DNA of 43,236 bases from Candidatus Altarchaeales archaeon ex4484_96 (GTDB lineage Archaea > Altiarchaeota > Altiarchaeia > IMC4 > QMZM01): NCBI GenBank assembly GCA_002254405.1, contig NJDH01000002.1, forward strand, positions 1 through 43,236, read 5' to 3'. Of the stretch, positions 31,456 through 39,941 are shown in pieces. Under the pieces are notes generated by a model. The model was given only the letters and a program-made list of their open reading frames with translations, was not told the origin of the DNA and made no database searches. The translations under genes and the position numbers were made by a program. The stretch's first letter is position 1; every line of letters starts with the position of its first letter.

Positions 31456-33270
31456 TCAACCAAACAGCTCATCTATTAATTCCAGATACATGGCGCTGCT
31501 CCATGCCTGCATGCCGCAGCCAGCGGATTTTCTCACACCCGCAGGCGACAGCTCCGAATGATGCCCGAGCATGCCATCCCACAAAATATCATCCGTTGAA
31601 GCCTCAACAATAGCGTCAACATAACTCCCAAAGCCTTTCGCATCAGTCCTATGCAAAACAAGAGCAGCCAGATTATTCAAATAAAACCAAGAATCACCCC
31701 GATGATAGCTTGCAGGATTCTCCCCCGTATGCTCATCCAAAAAAAGCCCGCTTTTTTTATCAATAGAGGATAGACCACCCCAATCAAGCCAAAGACGAGC
31801 CAAAACATTGCGAAAACACCTAGCCCACAACCCCCGAGATAAAATCCCGGGATAAACATAAGCCGCAATAAAAACATTAGGTCTGATAGTCGCATCACCC
31901 ACCCCATCCAGCAGAAGACCATCCCGGTAAAAACAACGCCTTATCCTGCGAACAAACTCATCCCTAAGATAAAAAAATACATTAGATGACTTATCAAATT
32001 TCTTAAGCCTAGTAAGCCTATAACCCAAAGCATACATCCTCAAAAGAAACGCCTGAATCTCCAACCTACAGCCTAACCGACCATCATCTGCGTAAACCGA
32101 GTCCATCCAGGTTTCCTTAGACCTGTTCATAAGAAACTCATCTGTCATATAATTCTCGTTCATCCTGCAAACACTTTTGATAAAAGCCTCCAAAACAACA
32201 TCCCTCTCCTTCATCAACAGCTTATTAAAGCACTCATCGAATCGCAGAAAAAGCCAACCAATAGAATCGGCGTTTGTCGCAGACACCACACCCGGTAGAT
32301 TAGGTAACCTCCCATCTTCAGCAATCAATCCAAGATAATCGAATAAAATCTTTTTTTTAACAGGCCAAGACACACTCTTTAACGAAACCAGCTCATCCCT
32401 GCTCCACACCTGAAAAAACCAAGGCAAACCCGCATGCACCCGACCATCCACTGTAAGCTGCTTCAGTGATAATCTACACGCATTATAGGCGAAAAACACA
32501 TCCTTCGTCTTTTTATCCTTGCTCTTGAAAAAATCACCGCATACAGAAGACTCAACCTCTCTTCTATCCTTGCTCTCAAGGCCTCTTAGGTTTTCATAAA
32601 CATAATCCACCTCATCAAGAGCCTCATTTTTAGCCAAAGAAAAAGAAACCGCGATTTTTTTGGTATTTAATCTCAGCAAATCATAAACACCCAATTCCAC
32701 GGGAGGGGAATTACGCTCCCTATCCAGCTGATAATGAGCTCCAACCCATCTCTCAACCCTATCGTAATCCAGATGCTCGGGTTTAAATGCAACATAAAGC
32801 CGGTATTGTGCCTCACCTGATTTAGGGTTATTCTTCGTGTACTCGATAAGAAGCTTATCATCCACCTCCGACAGCCCATAAAACCTGCCCATCGCAGCAG
32901 GCTCATAAGAGGGTCTGATATCCAAACAGATTCTTATCGGTTCTTTTTTCCCCAGACGATAAACAAAACTGTTTATACCCGAAGGCATAAAAAAAACCTC
33001 CCGATTAGAGCTAATAAACCTATCCACCCTATAGAACTTATTCAACACCCGCCTGACCTCAAAAACCCTATCCGGACCCAACTCGGCGATAACCCGATAA
33101 AGCATGTTATCATGTGAGAAAAAAACCCCCATATACCTGCTCAACCTGTGAGATGATGGGTTGTTGGGAAAAAAAGTATAACCCAGCCTGTTGTTTGATA
33201 AAAGAAAGGATGTTTCTTTATTGGTTTCCTTCGATGTTGTTTTTTTCCCGAGTTTGTGGATAATCTGCAT
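31456..33270 (-). CDS. Amylo-alpha-1,6-glucosidase-like glycogen debranching enzyme (GH133-type)
   Basis: The 604-residue protein has an N-terminal beta-rich part (GYTFFPNNPSSHRLSRYMGVF is typical of the GDE N-terminal domain) and a C-terminal (alpha/alpha)6 barrel. Motifs include GLPWFFQVWSRDELVS, with its catalytic acid candidate, NPASYHRGDSWFYLNN and SAGCGMQAWSSAMYLEL. It removes alpha-1,6 branches of glycogen. It lies 14 bases after the glycogen synthase gene in the same direction. Motifs match archaeal debranching-type homologues, but the N-terminal region is divergent, so substrate specificity is inferred. Confidence 0.87.
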   Translation of the reverse strand: MQIIHKLGKKTTSKETNKETSFLLSNNRLGYTFFPNNPSSHRLSRYMGVFFSHDNMLYRVIAELGPDRVFEVRRVLNKFYRVDRFISSNREVFFMPSGINSFVYRLGKKEPIRICLDIRPSYEPAAMGRFYGLSEVDDKLLIEYTKNNPKSGEAQYRLYVAFKPEHLDYDRVERWVGAHYQLDRERNSPPVELGVYDLLRLNTKKIAVSFSLAKNEALDEVDYVYENLRGLESKDRREVESSVCGDFFKSKDKKTKDVFFAYNACRLSLKQLTVDGRVHAGLPWFFQVWSRDELVSLKSVSWPVKKKILFDYLGLIAEDGRLPNLPGVVSATNADSIGWLFLRFDECFNKLLMKERDVVLEAFIKSVCRMNENYMTDEFLMNRSKETWMDSVYADDGRLGCRLEIQAFLLRMYALGYRLTRLKKFDKSSNVFFYLRDEFVRRIRRCFYRDGLLLDGVGDATIRPNVFIAAYVYPGILSRGLWARCFRNVLARLWLDWGGLSSIDKKSGLFLDEHTGENPASYHRGDSWFYLNNLAALVLHRTDAKGFGSYVDAIVEASTDDILWDGMLGHHSELSPAGVRKSAGCGMQAWSSAMYLELIDELFG

Positions 33271-33284
33271 CGTAGTGCATTCTT

Positions 33285-35081
33285 TTAGTTATATACTTTC
33301 TTGATCGCTGAATTATGTGCCATAACATAATTGTTTATCAAAACAGCCCAATCAACCATCAAAGCGATATTGTATGCTTCCACCTTGTTTTTAACCCTCT
33401 GGTTTACGCTGAGTTTCGAGAAATCATAAAGACTATTATAAAGGATGTCTATTTTTTTCTTATGTGACTTATTGAATATCTCAAGGATGTAAACGCCCCT
33501 GTTGACCCTGCTCGTATCCTGCATAAGGTACCTGCCGAATCCAGCGTAATCGGTTGTGATAGAGGCAACACCCAACGCAGCAGTTTCAAGAGGCGTGTAC
33601 CCCCAGGGCTCATAGTATGAGGGGAAAACACCAAGATGAGACCCAAGTATCGCTTCATCATAGTTTAAGTCAAGCAAACTATCAGCCCCCGTCAGATAAA
33701 TAGGATAGAATATCGTCTTCACCCTGTCTTCTTTGGCGTTTAATAGATTGTTTTTCTTCAAATGAGACAATATAGGGTCGCTTTCCTCCTGAGGCAAATC
33801 ATGCGTACACAACGGAGGAACGCCTTTTTTATGGAATTTCAGGACCTTCTTTTTGGTCTCAAAGCGGATTTGCTCCTTGAGTATGTGATTCACTGCAGTG
33901 GATTTGCCTGAAATCAGGTTCCTGATAATCCTGTTTTTTATGTCATTAATGCTGTCCTCAATAGACTCCTGTATGTCCTCAAAGTAGGTCCTGTTATGGG
34001 TTATCTCGGGTTTAATTCGCAGGGTGTCCCTTGGAACCCAAAAGAATGCGACAATGGTTTTCTTGGATTTCTCCTTTTTAAGTTTTCTGTTAAGCTTCGC
34101 CAGAGACTCAATAAATAAATCAAATCCCTTGTTGTGGAACTCATATCTGCCTGTGGTGAAAAAAATGAGTGTTTTGTTTAAATCAAACTGATAGTATGGA
34201 AAGAAATAATAGGTTAGAAACTCCTTTATCTTCTCCTTGTAGGAGAGGTGGTCAACCGATATCTGCTCGAATGTGCGGTTTTCATCGATGTTCATACCAT
34301 TATAAAGCAGTATATCGGGTTTTTTCCTCAGAAAATTATTAACCTGCAAAGCCGTTATCTCGCTTACCGTGGTGAAAACATCCGCTACATGAGCTGAAAC
34401 CCTCTCCACCTGATGCTTAGGGTGTACATGCCAATCATAAGCCTCCTTTTCAGGGTCCATATTATTAATCTTATGATACAATTCCACGTTGTTACCTGCT
34501 AATGCGCGACCCAGCATTGTACCGTGTGTGGTGAAAACAGAGGCAATTTTCACGTCATTCATTTTAAGGTGTAGTAGGGCTCCGCATGAAAGCCACTCGT
34601 GGAAGTGGGCTACAATCTTCTGGTCTCTGAACTGCTTTGTCTTAACCAATTCCTCAAGAAGCTCCCCTGCGGCCGCACCCCACAGCATTGGCTCATCAAA
34701 GTCGTGAAAATAGGTTCCCAGTGAATCAATCTCGAAGCTTGTCCACAGCTTGCCTTTAAGCTCATAGTTGCGGGATGTATAGCCCTGGTAGTCTACAAGT
34801 ATTGTGTTAGGTTGTTTGTGGGTAAGCCATTTACCGAAATGGCATACAATACCTTTCTTTTTAAGTTTCTCGAAAACCTTACCTAACGCCTTAGGCGGTA
34901 TCTTCTCCTGGAACTCAGATACTGCTTTTTCATGAAAATAAGGCCCAATTAAAAAATAATTGCTCCCGTATATTCTCAGGGTTGCAGGTATCTTTGATTT
35001 GATAACTGTGTTTATGCCACCTACCTTGTTGCAGACCTCCCAGCTTAACTCGAAAAGATAATCTGCTTTCTTTTTCACCAT
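33285..35081 (-). CDS. Glycogen synthase, GT3 (eukaryote-like) type
   Basis: The 598-residue GT-B enzyme carries the GT3 signature FELSWEVCNKVGGINTVI at residues 10-27 (WEVxNKVGGI), then FLIGPYF, FHEWLSCGALLHLK, FTTHGTMLGRALAG and the C-terminal donor-site motif SYYEPWGYTPLETAALG with two Glu seven residues apart (near 490). This family uses UDP-glucose, unlike the bacterial ADP-glucose GT5 enzymes. It sits between a DUF5752 protein and a debranching-type enzyme, all on the minus strand with gaps of 15 and 14 bases, giving a glycogen operon. Confidence 0.93.
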   Translation of the reverse strand: MVKKKADYLFELSWEVCNKVGGINTVIKSKIPATLRIYGSNYFLIGPYFHEKAVSEFQEKIPPKALGKVFEKLKKKGIVCHFGKWLTHKQPNTILVDYQGYTSRNYELKGKLWTSFEIDSLGTYFHDFDEPMLWGAAAGELLEELVKTKQFRDQKIVAHFHEWLSCGALLHLKMNDVKIASVFTTHGTMLGRALAGNNVELYHKINNMDPEKEAYDWHVHPKHQVERVSAHVADVFTTVSEITALQVNNFLRKKPDILLYNGMNIDENRTFEQISVDHLSYKEKIKEFLTYYFFPYYQFDLNKTLIFFTTGRYEFHNKGFDLFIESLAKLNRKLKKEKSKKTIVAFFWVPRDTLRIKPEITHNRTYFEDIQESIEDSINDIKNRIIRNLISGKSTAVNHILKEQIRFETKKKVLKFHKKGVPPLCTHDLPQEESDPILSHLKKNNLLNAKEDRVKTIFYPIYLTGADSLLDLNYDEAILGSHLGVFPSYYEPWGYTPLETAALGVASITTDYAGFGRYLMQDTSRVNRGVYILEIFNKSHKKKIDILYNSLYDFSKLSVNQRVKNKVEAYNIALMVDWAVLINNYVMAHNSAIKKVYN

Positions 35082-35096
35082 CTTTTAAGTAGCCAC

Positions 35097-35432
35097 CTAA
35101 CCATTTAATTGCTTTATTTTTTCTTTAACATGGCGGCTCGTGCTTTTTCTGGTCTTAAGTTTGCGGATTTCATCGGCTAATTTAGCGTCCCCTATTACCT
35201 CCTTAATCCAGTTAGCGAAATCGTTTTTGTAGGGGTTCACATGGTAGTGGAATGTTTCAAAGCTCATCTTTGAAAGCTCGTTCGCTAGATCCTCCAGATT
35301 CTTCAGCACCGGCCCATCATGCACCCAGAACACCTTGTCTTGGGGAACATCAACTATGGCTTTTTTTTTCTTCCTTGCTTTCTTCTTTTTAGCAACCATT
35401 TTCTTAATCCTCTTTAAATCAATTTCGTTCAT
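35097..35432 (-). CDS. DUF5752 family protein, glycogen-operon associated
   Basis: The 111-residue protein has a Lys-rich N-terminus (residues 8-25 are mostly Lys/Arg) followed by a compact domain with FWVHDGPVLKNLEDLANELSKMS, the HYHVNPYKNDFANWIKEVIGD segment and a basic end. I match this to DUF5752, small proteins or domains next to archaeal glycogen synthases; no biochemical function is known. It is first in the three-gene glycogen operon. A TATA-like AGTATAATATAAAATACT lies 20-45 bases upstream of its ATG. Confidence 0.8.
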   Translation of the reverse strand: MNEIDLKRIKKMVAKKKKARKKKKAIVDVPQDKVFWVHDGPVLKNLEDLANELSKMSFETFHYHVNPYKNDFANWIKEVIGDAKLADEIRKLKTRKSTSRHVKEKIKQLNG

Positions 35433-35680
35433 TTTGTATGGAGTGGTAAATATCCATAGTATTTTATATTATACTTGTTAGATTAAAAATAAGGCTTCAA
35501 CTGATGTGTGTTAGAGTCTTTTTTATTCAGTAGAATACTGTTCTATGGATGAAATAAACACCTAAATAATGCACAATGACCCAATAATGCCACAACACGG
35601 GGTTTTTTGTCTCAATAATCCCTTAATGCAATTTATGTCACTAATATTTATACGTCCTTAAACCATTAGATTTACATAAA
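35433..35680. promoter_or_regulatory. Intergenic region with divergent promoters for the glycogen operon and the receiver-domain gene
   Basis: The 248 bases hold no recognisable gene. On the minus strand the TATA-like stretch at about 35455-35475 fits the glycogen operon. On the plus strand ATTTATAC at about 35646-35653 lies 28-35 bases before the ATG at 35681. The middle part is A/T rich with no clear repeat or guide-RNA box that I can support. Confidence 0.45.
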
Positions 35681-36049
35681 ATGACCTCAATACTAGTGAT
35701 AGAGGACTCGATATTCGAGAGAAAAGCAATAACAGGACATCTCAAGAGACTAGGATACATTCAAATAACAGAAGCAAGCAATGGAGAAGAAGGACTGAAG
35801 ATAGCCAAAGAAAAGATACCAGATATCATATTGCTGGATCTTAGGATGCCGGGCATGGATGGGATGGATGTGATAGAAGAGCTTAAAAAACACCAAACGA
35901 ACATAAAAATAATTGTAGTAAGCATAATCAGAAACAAGAGAATAGTGGAAAAGTGCCTTGGACTGGGCGCAGACGACTATCTCAGTAAACCAGTATCCCA
36001 AGAGAAACTAAAAGAAAAAATTGACAAAGTATTAGGTTCTGGCTCCTAA
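35681..36049 (+). CDS. Single-domain response regulator (CheY-like receiver)
   Basis: The 122-residue protein is only a receiver domain. Acidic pocket residues Glu8 and Asp9, the phospho-acceptor Asp53 in ILLDLRMPGMDG, Ser81 in place of the usual Thr/Ser, and Lys103 in YLSKPVS are all present, so phosphorylation is expected. There is no output domain and no histidine kinase in the window. The next gene starts 31 bases later in the same direction. Archaeal orphan receivers can act in chemotaxis or in regulation through partner proteins; the partner is unknown here. Confidence 0.93.
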   Translation: MTSILVIEDSIFERKAITGHLKRLGYIQITEASNGEEGLKIAKEKIPDIILLDLRMPGMDGMDVIEELKKHQTNIKIIVVSIIRNKRIVEKCLGLGADDYLSKPVSQEKLKEKIDKVLGSGS

Positions 36050-36080
36050 TTTAAAGCCCGCCCCTTAAATAGATAAGAAG

Positions 36081-38027
36081 ATGAAAAAAACAGTACTTGC
36101 CTTTTGCCTGCTTATTTTAATTGCAACAGCTAACCAATGCTTTGCAACCCAGATAATAGTCATCAACGAAACACAAGAGGATATATACACCCTGGAGCGG
36201 ATAACACTATCAGGTGACCTAGAAAAAAACCTCCTAATAATCCAGGGCACAGGTGAGATAATCCAGGGAGAGAATGTAAAGGTCTATCTATTCGGGCCAG
36301 CATCGGATGTGCTGGTAACCGATTTAAAGATTAACGGCCAAGAAACAACCGTATCATTTGATGATGGAGGCTATTTTTTTATCGCAGACGAGGGGTTGAT
36401 AAAGCTTGAAGGCAAGCTGATAATCAGAACCATAGGACAGATTATACTACACGTCAACGGGCCGATAAACAAACTGGAGTTTGATTTAGAGCATGGGTAT
36501 GCCATAGACGGAGACCGCTTTGGAGTCTACAAAAATAGAATCACACTACAGAGAAGTGAAAAAGTAGCCATGTTGATAGACGGTAACTTCAGATACACCT
36601 ATGCTGAGAGAAACAGCTTCAACTATCTCATATACTTCAAGGCCTACGGCAGCTCACTGGGAAGCTACACCCTGGACCTTCCGAACAATGAAATAGTCTC
36701 TTCGGTTAGCGGAGCTATGAAATGGGAGCAGTCAGGAAACAAGCTACTGCTTGATTTACAATCCAATGAAGCATCAATCTCAATCACCGGATTATTTAGC
36801 ACCCGGGAAATCAGAGTACCATTAAAAGAGGATAAACACCATGTCTTGATTGAATCAGACCCTGAGAAGAAAATCAGCATCTCAACCAACGCCAGGGAAA
36901 TAGACCTCTCCGAGTCAAGCATGAACTCACAGTACTCAAACGCCAGAGCATTCATAGCATCAAGAAATAACGGCTTTTCCGTAACCGTAAAGCAGCTCGA
37001 GGTTCTGCCCTCACTTTCGGCCTCTGTAAGAATGGCAACCAACCAGATAGCCATAACAGAAAAAGGCAGCATCGTTGGTGAAATGAACTATGACTACGCG
37101 AACACCGGAATGGACTACATCGAAATAGACGCTCCGGGAACCCCGCTTTATGCTTCAACCGACAGGGCTGCTGTGAAACTAACGAAAGAGGAGAAATTAT
37201 TCCTGTCTTTTCCTAAAACCGAGCACGGAAACCTCGACCTAGTGTATTTCACCACCACCAACCCGCTTGGTCCGATAACAATGATTGAAATACCGCTTGC
37301 GAAAACGGATTTACCCATTACCACAGCCAACACATACATATACCTTCCTGCAAGCTATAGGGTACTTAATACATTCGGTGCCGAGGGCGGAAGCGAGCTA
37401 CCGGCTCCTGAGACAACCATCCTGTTCATTATTATACTATTCCTTCTTTCGGCAGCCGTTAAACAAAACAAGAAATTCATCACAGGCTATATTGTTTTTT
37501 CCATAGGATTATTCACATTCAACCTGGGTTTGTTTACCCTGCTGGTTGGGTTAACCCTGGCCGCCATAGCTAGAAAAAACCTTCCCGCGGGTTTCAACCT
37601 CAGATGGGTTCTCGCAGGGGCCGCATTACTTGTAGCAGTGTTCATGCTTTTGATTGTTCCAATACTCATCTGGCAGATGGGGGTTTTCAGTATGGGCTCC
37701 TCCCAGGTTACCCGGATGGAAGGTAACTACGCCACGGTCGACGAGGCAACAGCTCCAGGAGCGCCCAAGGGACTTCAGATCATAGGAGAAGACAGCGAGG
37801 GAGCCATAACAGTACCAACAAGGACAGGAGTCTACCCGGTAAAGCTGGAACTGCCCAAGACGGGTAAGACAATCACTGTGAGAAACCACCTTGTGACCAA
37901 GGAGAAACAAATAAGCCTTACCGTTCTATTAATAGCCGACTGGTTTAAATACCTGTTATATGTAATTTCATTAATAGCAGGATATCTCACTTATCGGGAG
38001 TATAAGATGGAGGAAAAAATTGAGTAG
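36081..38027 (+). CDS. Unrecognised large exported/membrane protein with signal peptide and C-terminal membrane domain
   Basis: I cannot assign this 648-residue protein. Residues 1-22 are a classic signal peptide (Lys-Lys, hydrophobic core, cleavage probably after CFA). About 420 residues of mostly beta-strand-like sequence outside the cell follow, without Cys clusters or known motifs. From about 443 to 545 there are four hydrophobic segments, then a polar extracellular-looking stretch of 75 residues, and a last helix at about 617-637 with a charged cytoplasmic tail. It lies 31 bases after the receiver gene and overlaps nadM by eight bases, so the three genes may form a transcript. A sensor or surface-structure role would be a guess. 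Confidence 0.8.
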   Translation: MKKTVLAFCLLILIATANQCFATQIIVINETQEDIYTLERITLSGDLEKNLLIIQGTGEIIQGENVKVYLFGPASDVLVTDLKINGQETTVSFDDGGYFFIADEGLIKLEGKLIIRTIGQIILHVNGPINKLEFDLEHGYAIDGDRFGVYKNRITLQRSEKVAMLIDGNFRYTYAERNSFNYLIYFKAYGSSLGSYTLDLPNNEIVSSVSGAMKWEQSGNKLLLDLQSNEASISITGLFSTREIRVPLKEDKHHVLIESDPEKKISISTNAREIDLSESSMNSQYSNARAFIASRNNGFSVTVKQLEVLPSLSASVRMATNQIAITEKGSIVGEMNYDYANTGMDYIEIDAPGTPLYASTDRAAVKLTKEEKLFLSFPKTEHGNLDLVYFTTTNPLGPITMIEIPLAKTDLPITTANTYIYLPASYRVLNTFGAEGGSELPAPETTILFIIILFLLSAAVKQNKKFITGYIVFSIGLFTFNLGLFTLLVGLTLAAIARKNLPAGFNLRWVLAGAALLVAVFMLLIVPILIWQMGVFSMGSSQVTRMEGNYATVDEATAPGAPKGLQIIGEDSEGAITVPTRTGVYPVKLELPKTGKTITVRNHLVTKEKQISLTVLLIADWFKYLLYVISLIAGYLTYREYKMEEKIE

Positions 38028-38538
38028 AAAGGGTTTAATTGTTGGCAGGTTTCAGCCTTTTCATTTCGGGCACCTGAAGTTTATTGAATGGGTGGCAAAC
38101 GACGTAGACTACCTTATCATCGGAGTAGGCAGCTCACAGGAAAGCCACACGCTGGAAAATCCCTTCAGTGCCTCAGAAAGAAGGGATATGATAAAAAAAT
38201 CGCTGAAAACAAGAATCAGATACGAGATAGTGGAAATAAACGATATCAATAACGACAACCGATGGGTATCGCATGTTGAAGAAATCAGCCCAGAGTTTGA
38301 TGTAGTATACGCCAACGGGGAAAAAGAGAAAAACCTGTTCAAAAACGAAGGCTATGAGGTTAAGACAACCCCGATGTTTAACAAGAAACAATACTCTGGC
38401 ACAGAAATAAGAAACAGGATGATAGACGGCAGACCATGGCATGATTTTGTTCCGCAGGGAACAATCGAGGTTATTGAAAGAATAGATGGAGCCGGCCGAG
38501 TCAGAAGATTATATGAGAGTTATAGCTATAGAGATTAA
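38020..38538 (+). CDS. nadM: Nicotinamide-nucleotide adenylyltransferase (archaeal NadM type)
   Basis: The 172-residue enzyme forms NAD from NMN and ATP. The nucleotidyltransferase motif GRFQPFHFGHLKFIEW (HxGH type) is at residues 9-24, SQESHTLENPFSASER follows, and the second motif YSGTEIRNRM contains the ISGTxIR element. The start is TTG at 38020, supported by a GGAGG ribosome binding site at 38009-38013, six bases before it. No downstream ATG gives the conserved N-terminus. It overlaps the end of the preceding membrane-protein gene, suggesting translational coupling. Confidence 0.93.
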   Translation: MSRKGLIVGRFQPFHFGHLKFIEWVANDVDYLIIGVGSSQESHTLENPFSASERRDMIKKSLKTRIRYEIVEINDINNDNRWVSHVEEISPEFDVVYANGEKEKNLFKNEGYEVKTTPMFNKKQYSGTEIRNRMIDGRPWHDFVPQGTIEVIERIDGAGRVRRLYESYSYRD

Positions 38539-38778
38539 AACCAGTATCCACCCGGCTAAAACAATAAACTTCAAAAACCGCTTGAATCCCTCAACGAACT
38601 CCAGTATAAGCCACAAAGCGGTTACCGGAATCAGCATGGAAATAGCGTCCGCGTACTTTTGCGCATAAACAGGATTAGCCTGATATAATGTGATACCAAG
38701 CAGATATTCTATCCCCTGCCTGATTAGATCATACAGGAAATAAAATACATTAACCATGAAAGCAATCTCTTCGGCCAT
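38509..38778 (-). CDS. Small unrecognised membrane protein
   Basis: An 89-residue product with two or three hydrophobic helices (about residues 5-30, 46-62 and 68-88) separated by a polar loop. I do not know a family. Its 3' end overlaps nadM by 30 bases tail to tail. A TATA-like GATATATTA lies about 35 bases upstream. Coding is supported only by the frame, the promoter-like element and the hydrophobic pattern, so it could be spurious, though nothing else fills this 280-base stretch. Confidence 0.55.
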   Translation of the reverse strand: MAEEIAFMVNVFYFLYDLIRQGIEYLLGITLYQANPVYAQKYADAISMLIPVTALWLILEFVEGFKRFLKFIVLAGWILVLISIAITLI

Positions 38779-38819
38779 AACGGTTAATTATCTGATAAAC
38801 AGGCTAATATATCTATCTT

Positions 38820-39902
38820 TTATTTCAGGGATTCAACGAACTCATCGAATAGATAATAATTGTACCAGGGACCTGGGTGACCCTCAGGATGATACTGGAC
38901 AGCGCTAACAGGCAGCTCCTGATGCACTATTCCCTCAACCGAATTATCGTTTAAGCTGATATGAGATACCTGAAGGCTATCAGGCATGGACTTCTCATCA
39001 ACAGCGAAACCATGGTTTTGGGAGGTGATATGCGCTCTCCCCGTATTTAAGTCCTTGACCGGGTGGTTGCTGCCCCGATGCCCGAACTTGAGCTTATAGG
39101 TTTCAGCACCCAACGCTAATGCTATCAACTGCAGCCCAAGGCAGATACCGAACATCGGCAACCCCTCGTCTAAAAGATTGCTTATGGACTCGATTAGATA
39201 CGATGGTCTCTTGGGGTCCCCAGGTCCGTTGGAGACCAGTATGCCATCCGGCTGCATGTCCATGATTTCTTCAACACCTGTTTTAGCCGGCACCTGAATC
39301 ACGTTAACTCCCCGGCCAACAAGCAGGTTGATTATGCTTCTTTTAACACCGCAATCAATTAATACAACGGTTTTATCCCCGACAGCATCATGTTTGATTA
39401 TCTGGTCAACTGATACCATATCAACCAGATCAAGCTCCGATATGTTTTTTAGCTTGCATGCCCGCTCCCTCAAATCAGAGAGCTCACCCGCCTCAAACGG
39501 ATACTTTAATATGCCGTTTAATACCCCATGTAATCTGATTTTCCTGGTCAGAAAACGGGTGTCTAAACCTGCGATACCGGGTATCCCATATTCGCTGAGA
39601 AAGCCATCGAGGTTGTTTTTTTGGGCTGAATCTCTTGCGTTATAGTTCAGCTCCCGTATGATGAAACCCTCGGACTGTATCTTATAGGACTCAAATGCCT
39701 TATCGCTTATGCCATAATTGCCTACAAGAGGGTAGGTCATTAATAGAATCTGGTACTTGTATGAGGGATCCGTTAAAGCCTCCTGGTAGCCCGTCATCGA
39801 GGTGTTGAATACGACCTCACCCGATGCCTCGCATTCGGCGCCAAAGCCGGTTCCCTCAACTACCGTACCGTCAGCTAAAACCAATACCGCATTTTTTTCC
39901 AT
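38820..39902 (-). CDS. carA: Carbamoyl-phosphate synthase small (glutamine amidotransferase) subunit
   Basis: The 360-residue subunit takes ammonia from glutamine for carbamoyl phosphate, used for arginine and pyrimidine synthesis. The N-terminal domain has GEVVFNTSMTGYQEALTDPSY. The class I amidotransferase domain has GPGDPKRPS, the nucleophile in MFGICLGLQLIALALG (Cys near residue 250) and the His-Glu of QYHPEGHPGPW. An in-frame GTG precedes the ATG at 39902, which is favoured. The large subunit gene carB, often next to carA, is not adjacent. It lies downstream of glnA, whose product is its substrate. Confidence 0.96.
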   Translation of the reverse strand: MEKNAVLVLADGTVVEGTGFGAECEASGEVVFNTSMTGYQEALTDPSYKYQILLMTYPLVGNYGISDKAFESYKIQSEGFIIRELNYNARDSAQKNNLDGFLSEYGIPGIAGLDTRFLTRKIRLHGVLNGILKYPFEAGELSDLRERACKLKNISELDLVDMVSVDQIIKHDAVGDKTVVLIDCGVKRSIINLLVGRGVNVIQVPAKTGVEEIMDMQPDGILVSNGPGDPKRPSYLIESISNLLDEGLPMFGICLGLQLIALALGAETYKLKFGHRGSNHPVKDLNTGRAHITSQNHGFAVDEKSMPDSLQVSHISLNDNSVEGIVHQELPVSAVQYHPEGHPGPWYNYYLFDEFVESLK

Positions 39903-39941
39903 CACATAAATTATTGGATTAGGGATAGATATTTAGCCCAT

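Noticed and set aside
35433..35680. C/D-box guide RNA in the gap before the receiver gene
   Set aside because: Isolated CTGATG and GGATGA strings are present, but no ordered C, D', C', D set with correct spacing is seen on either strand.
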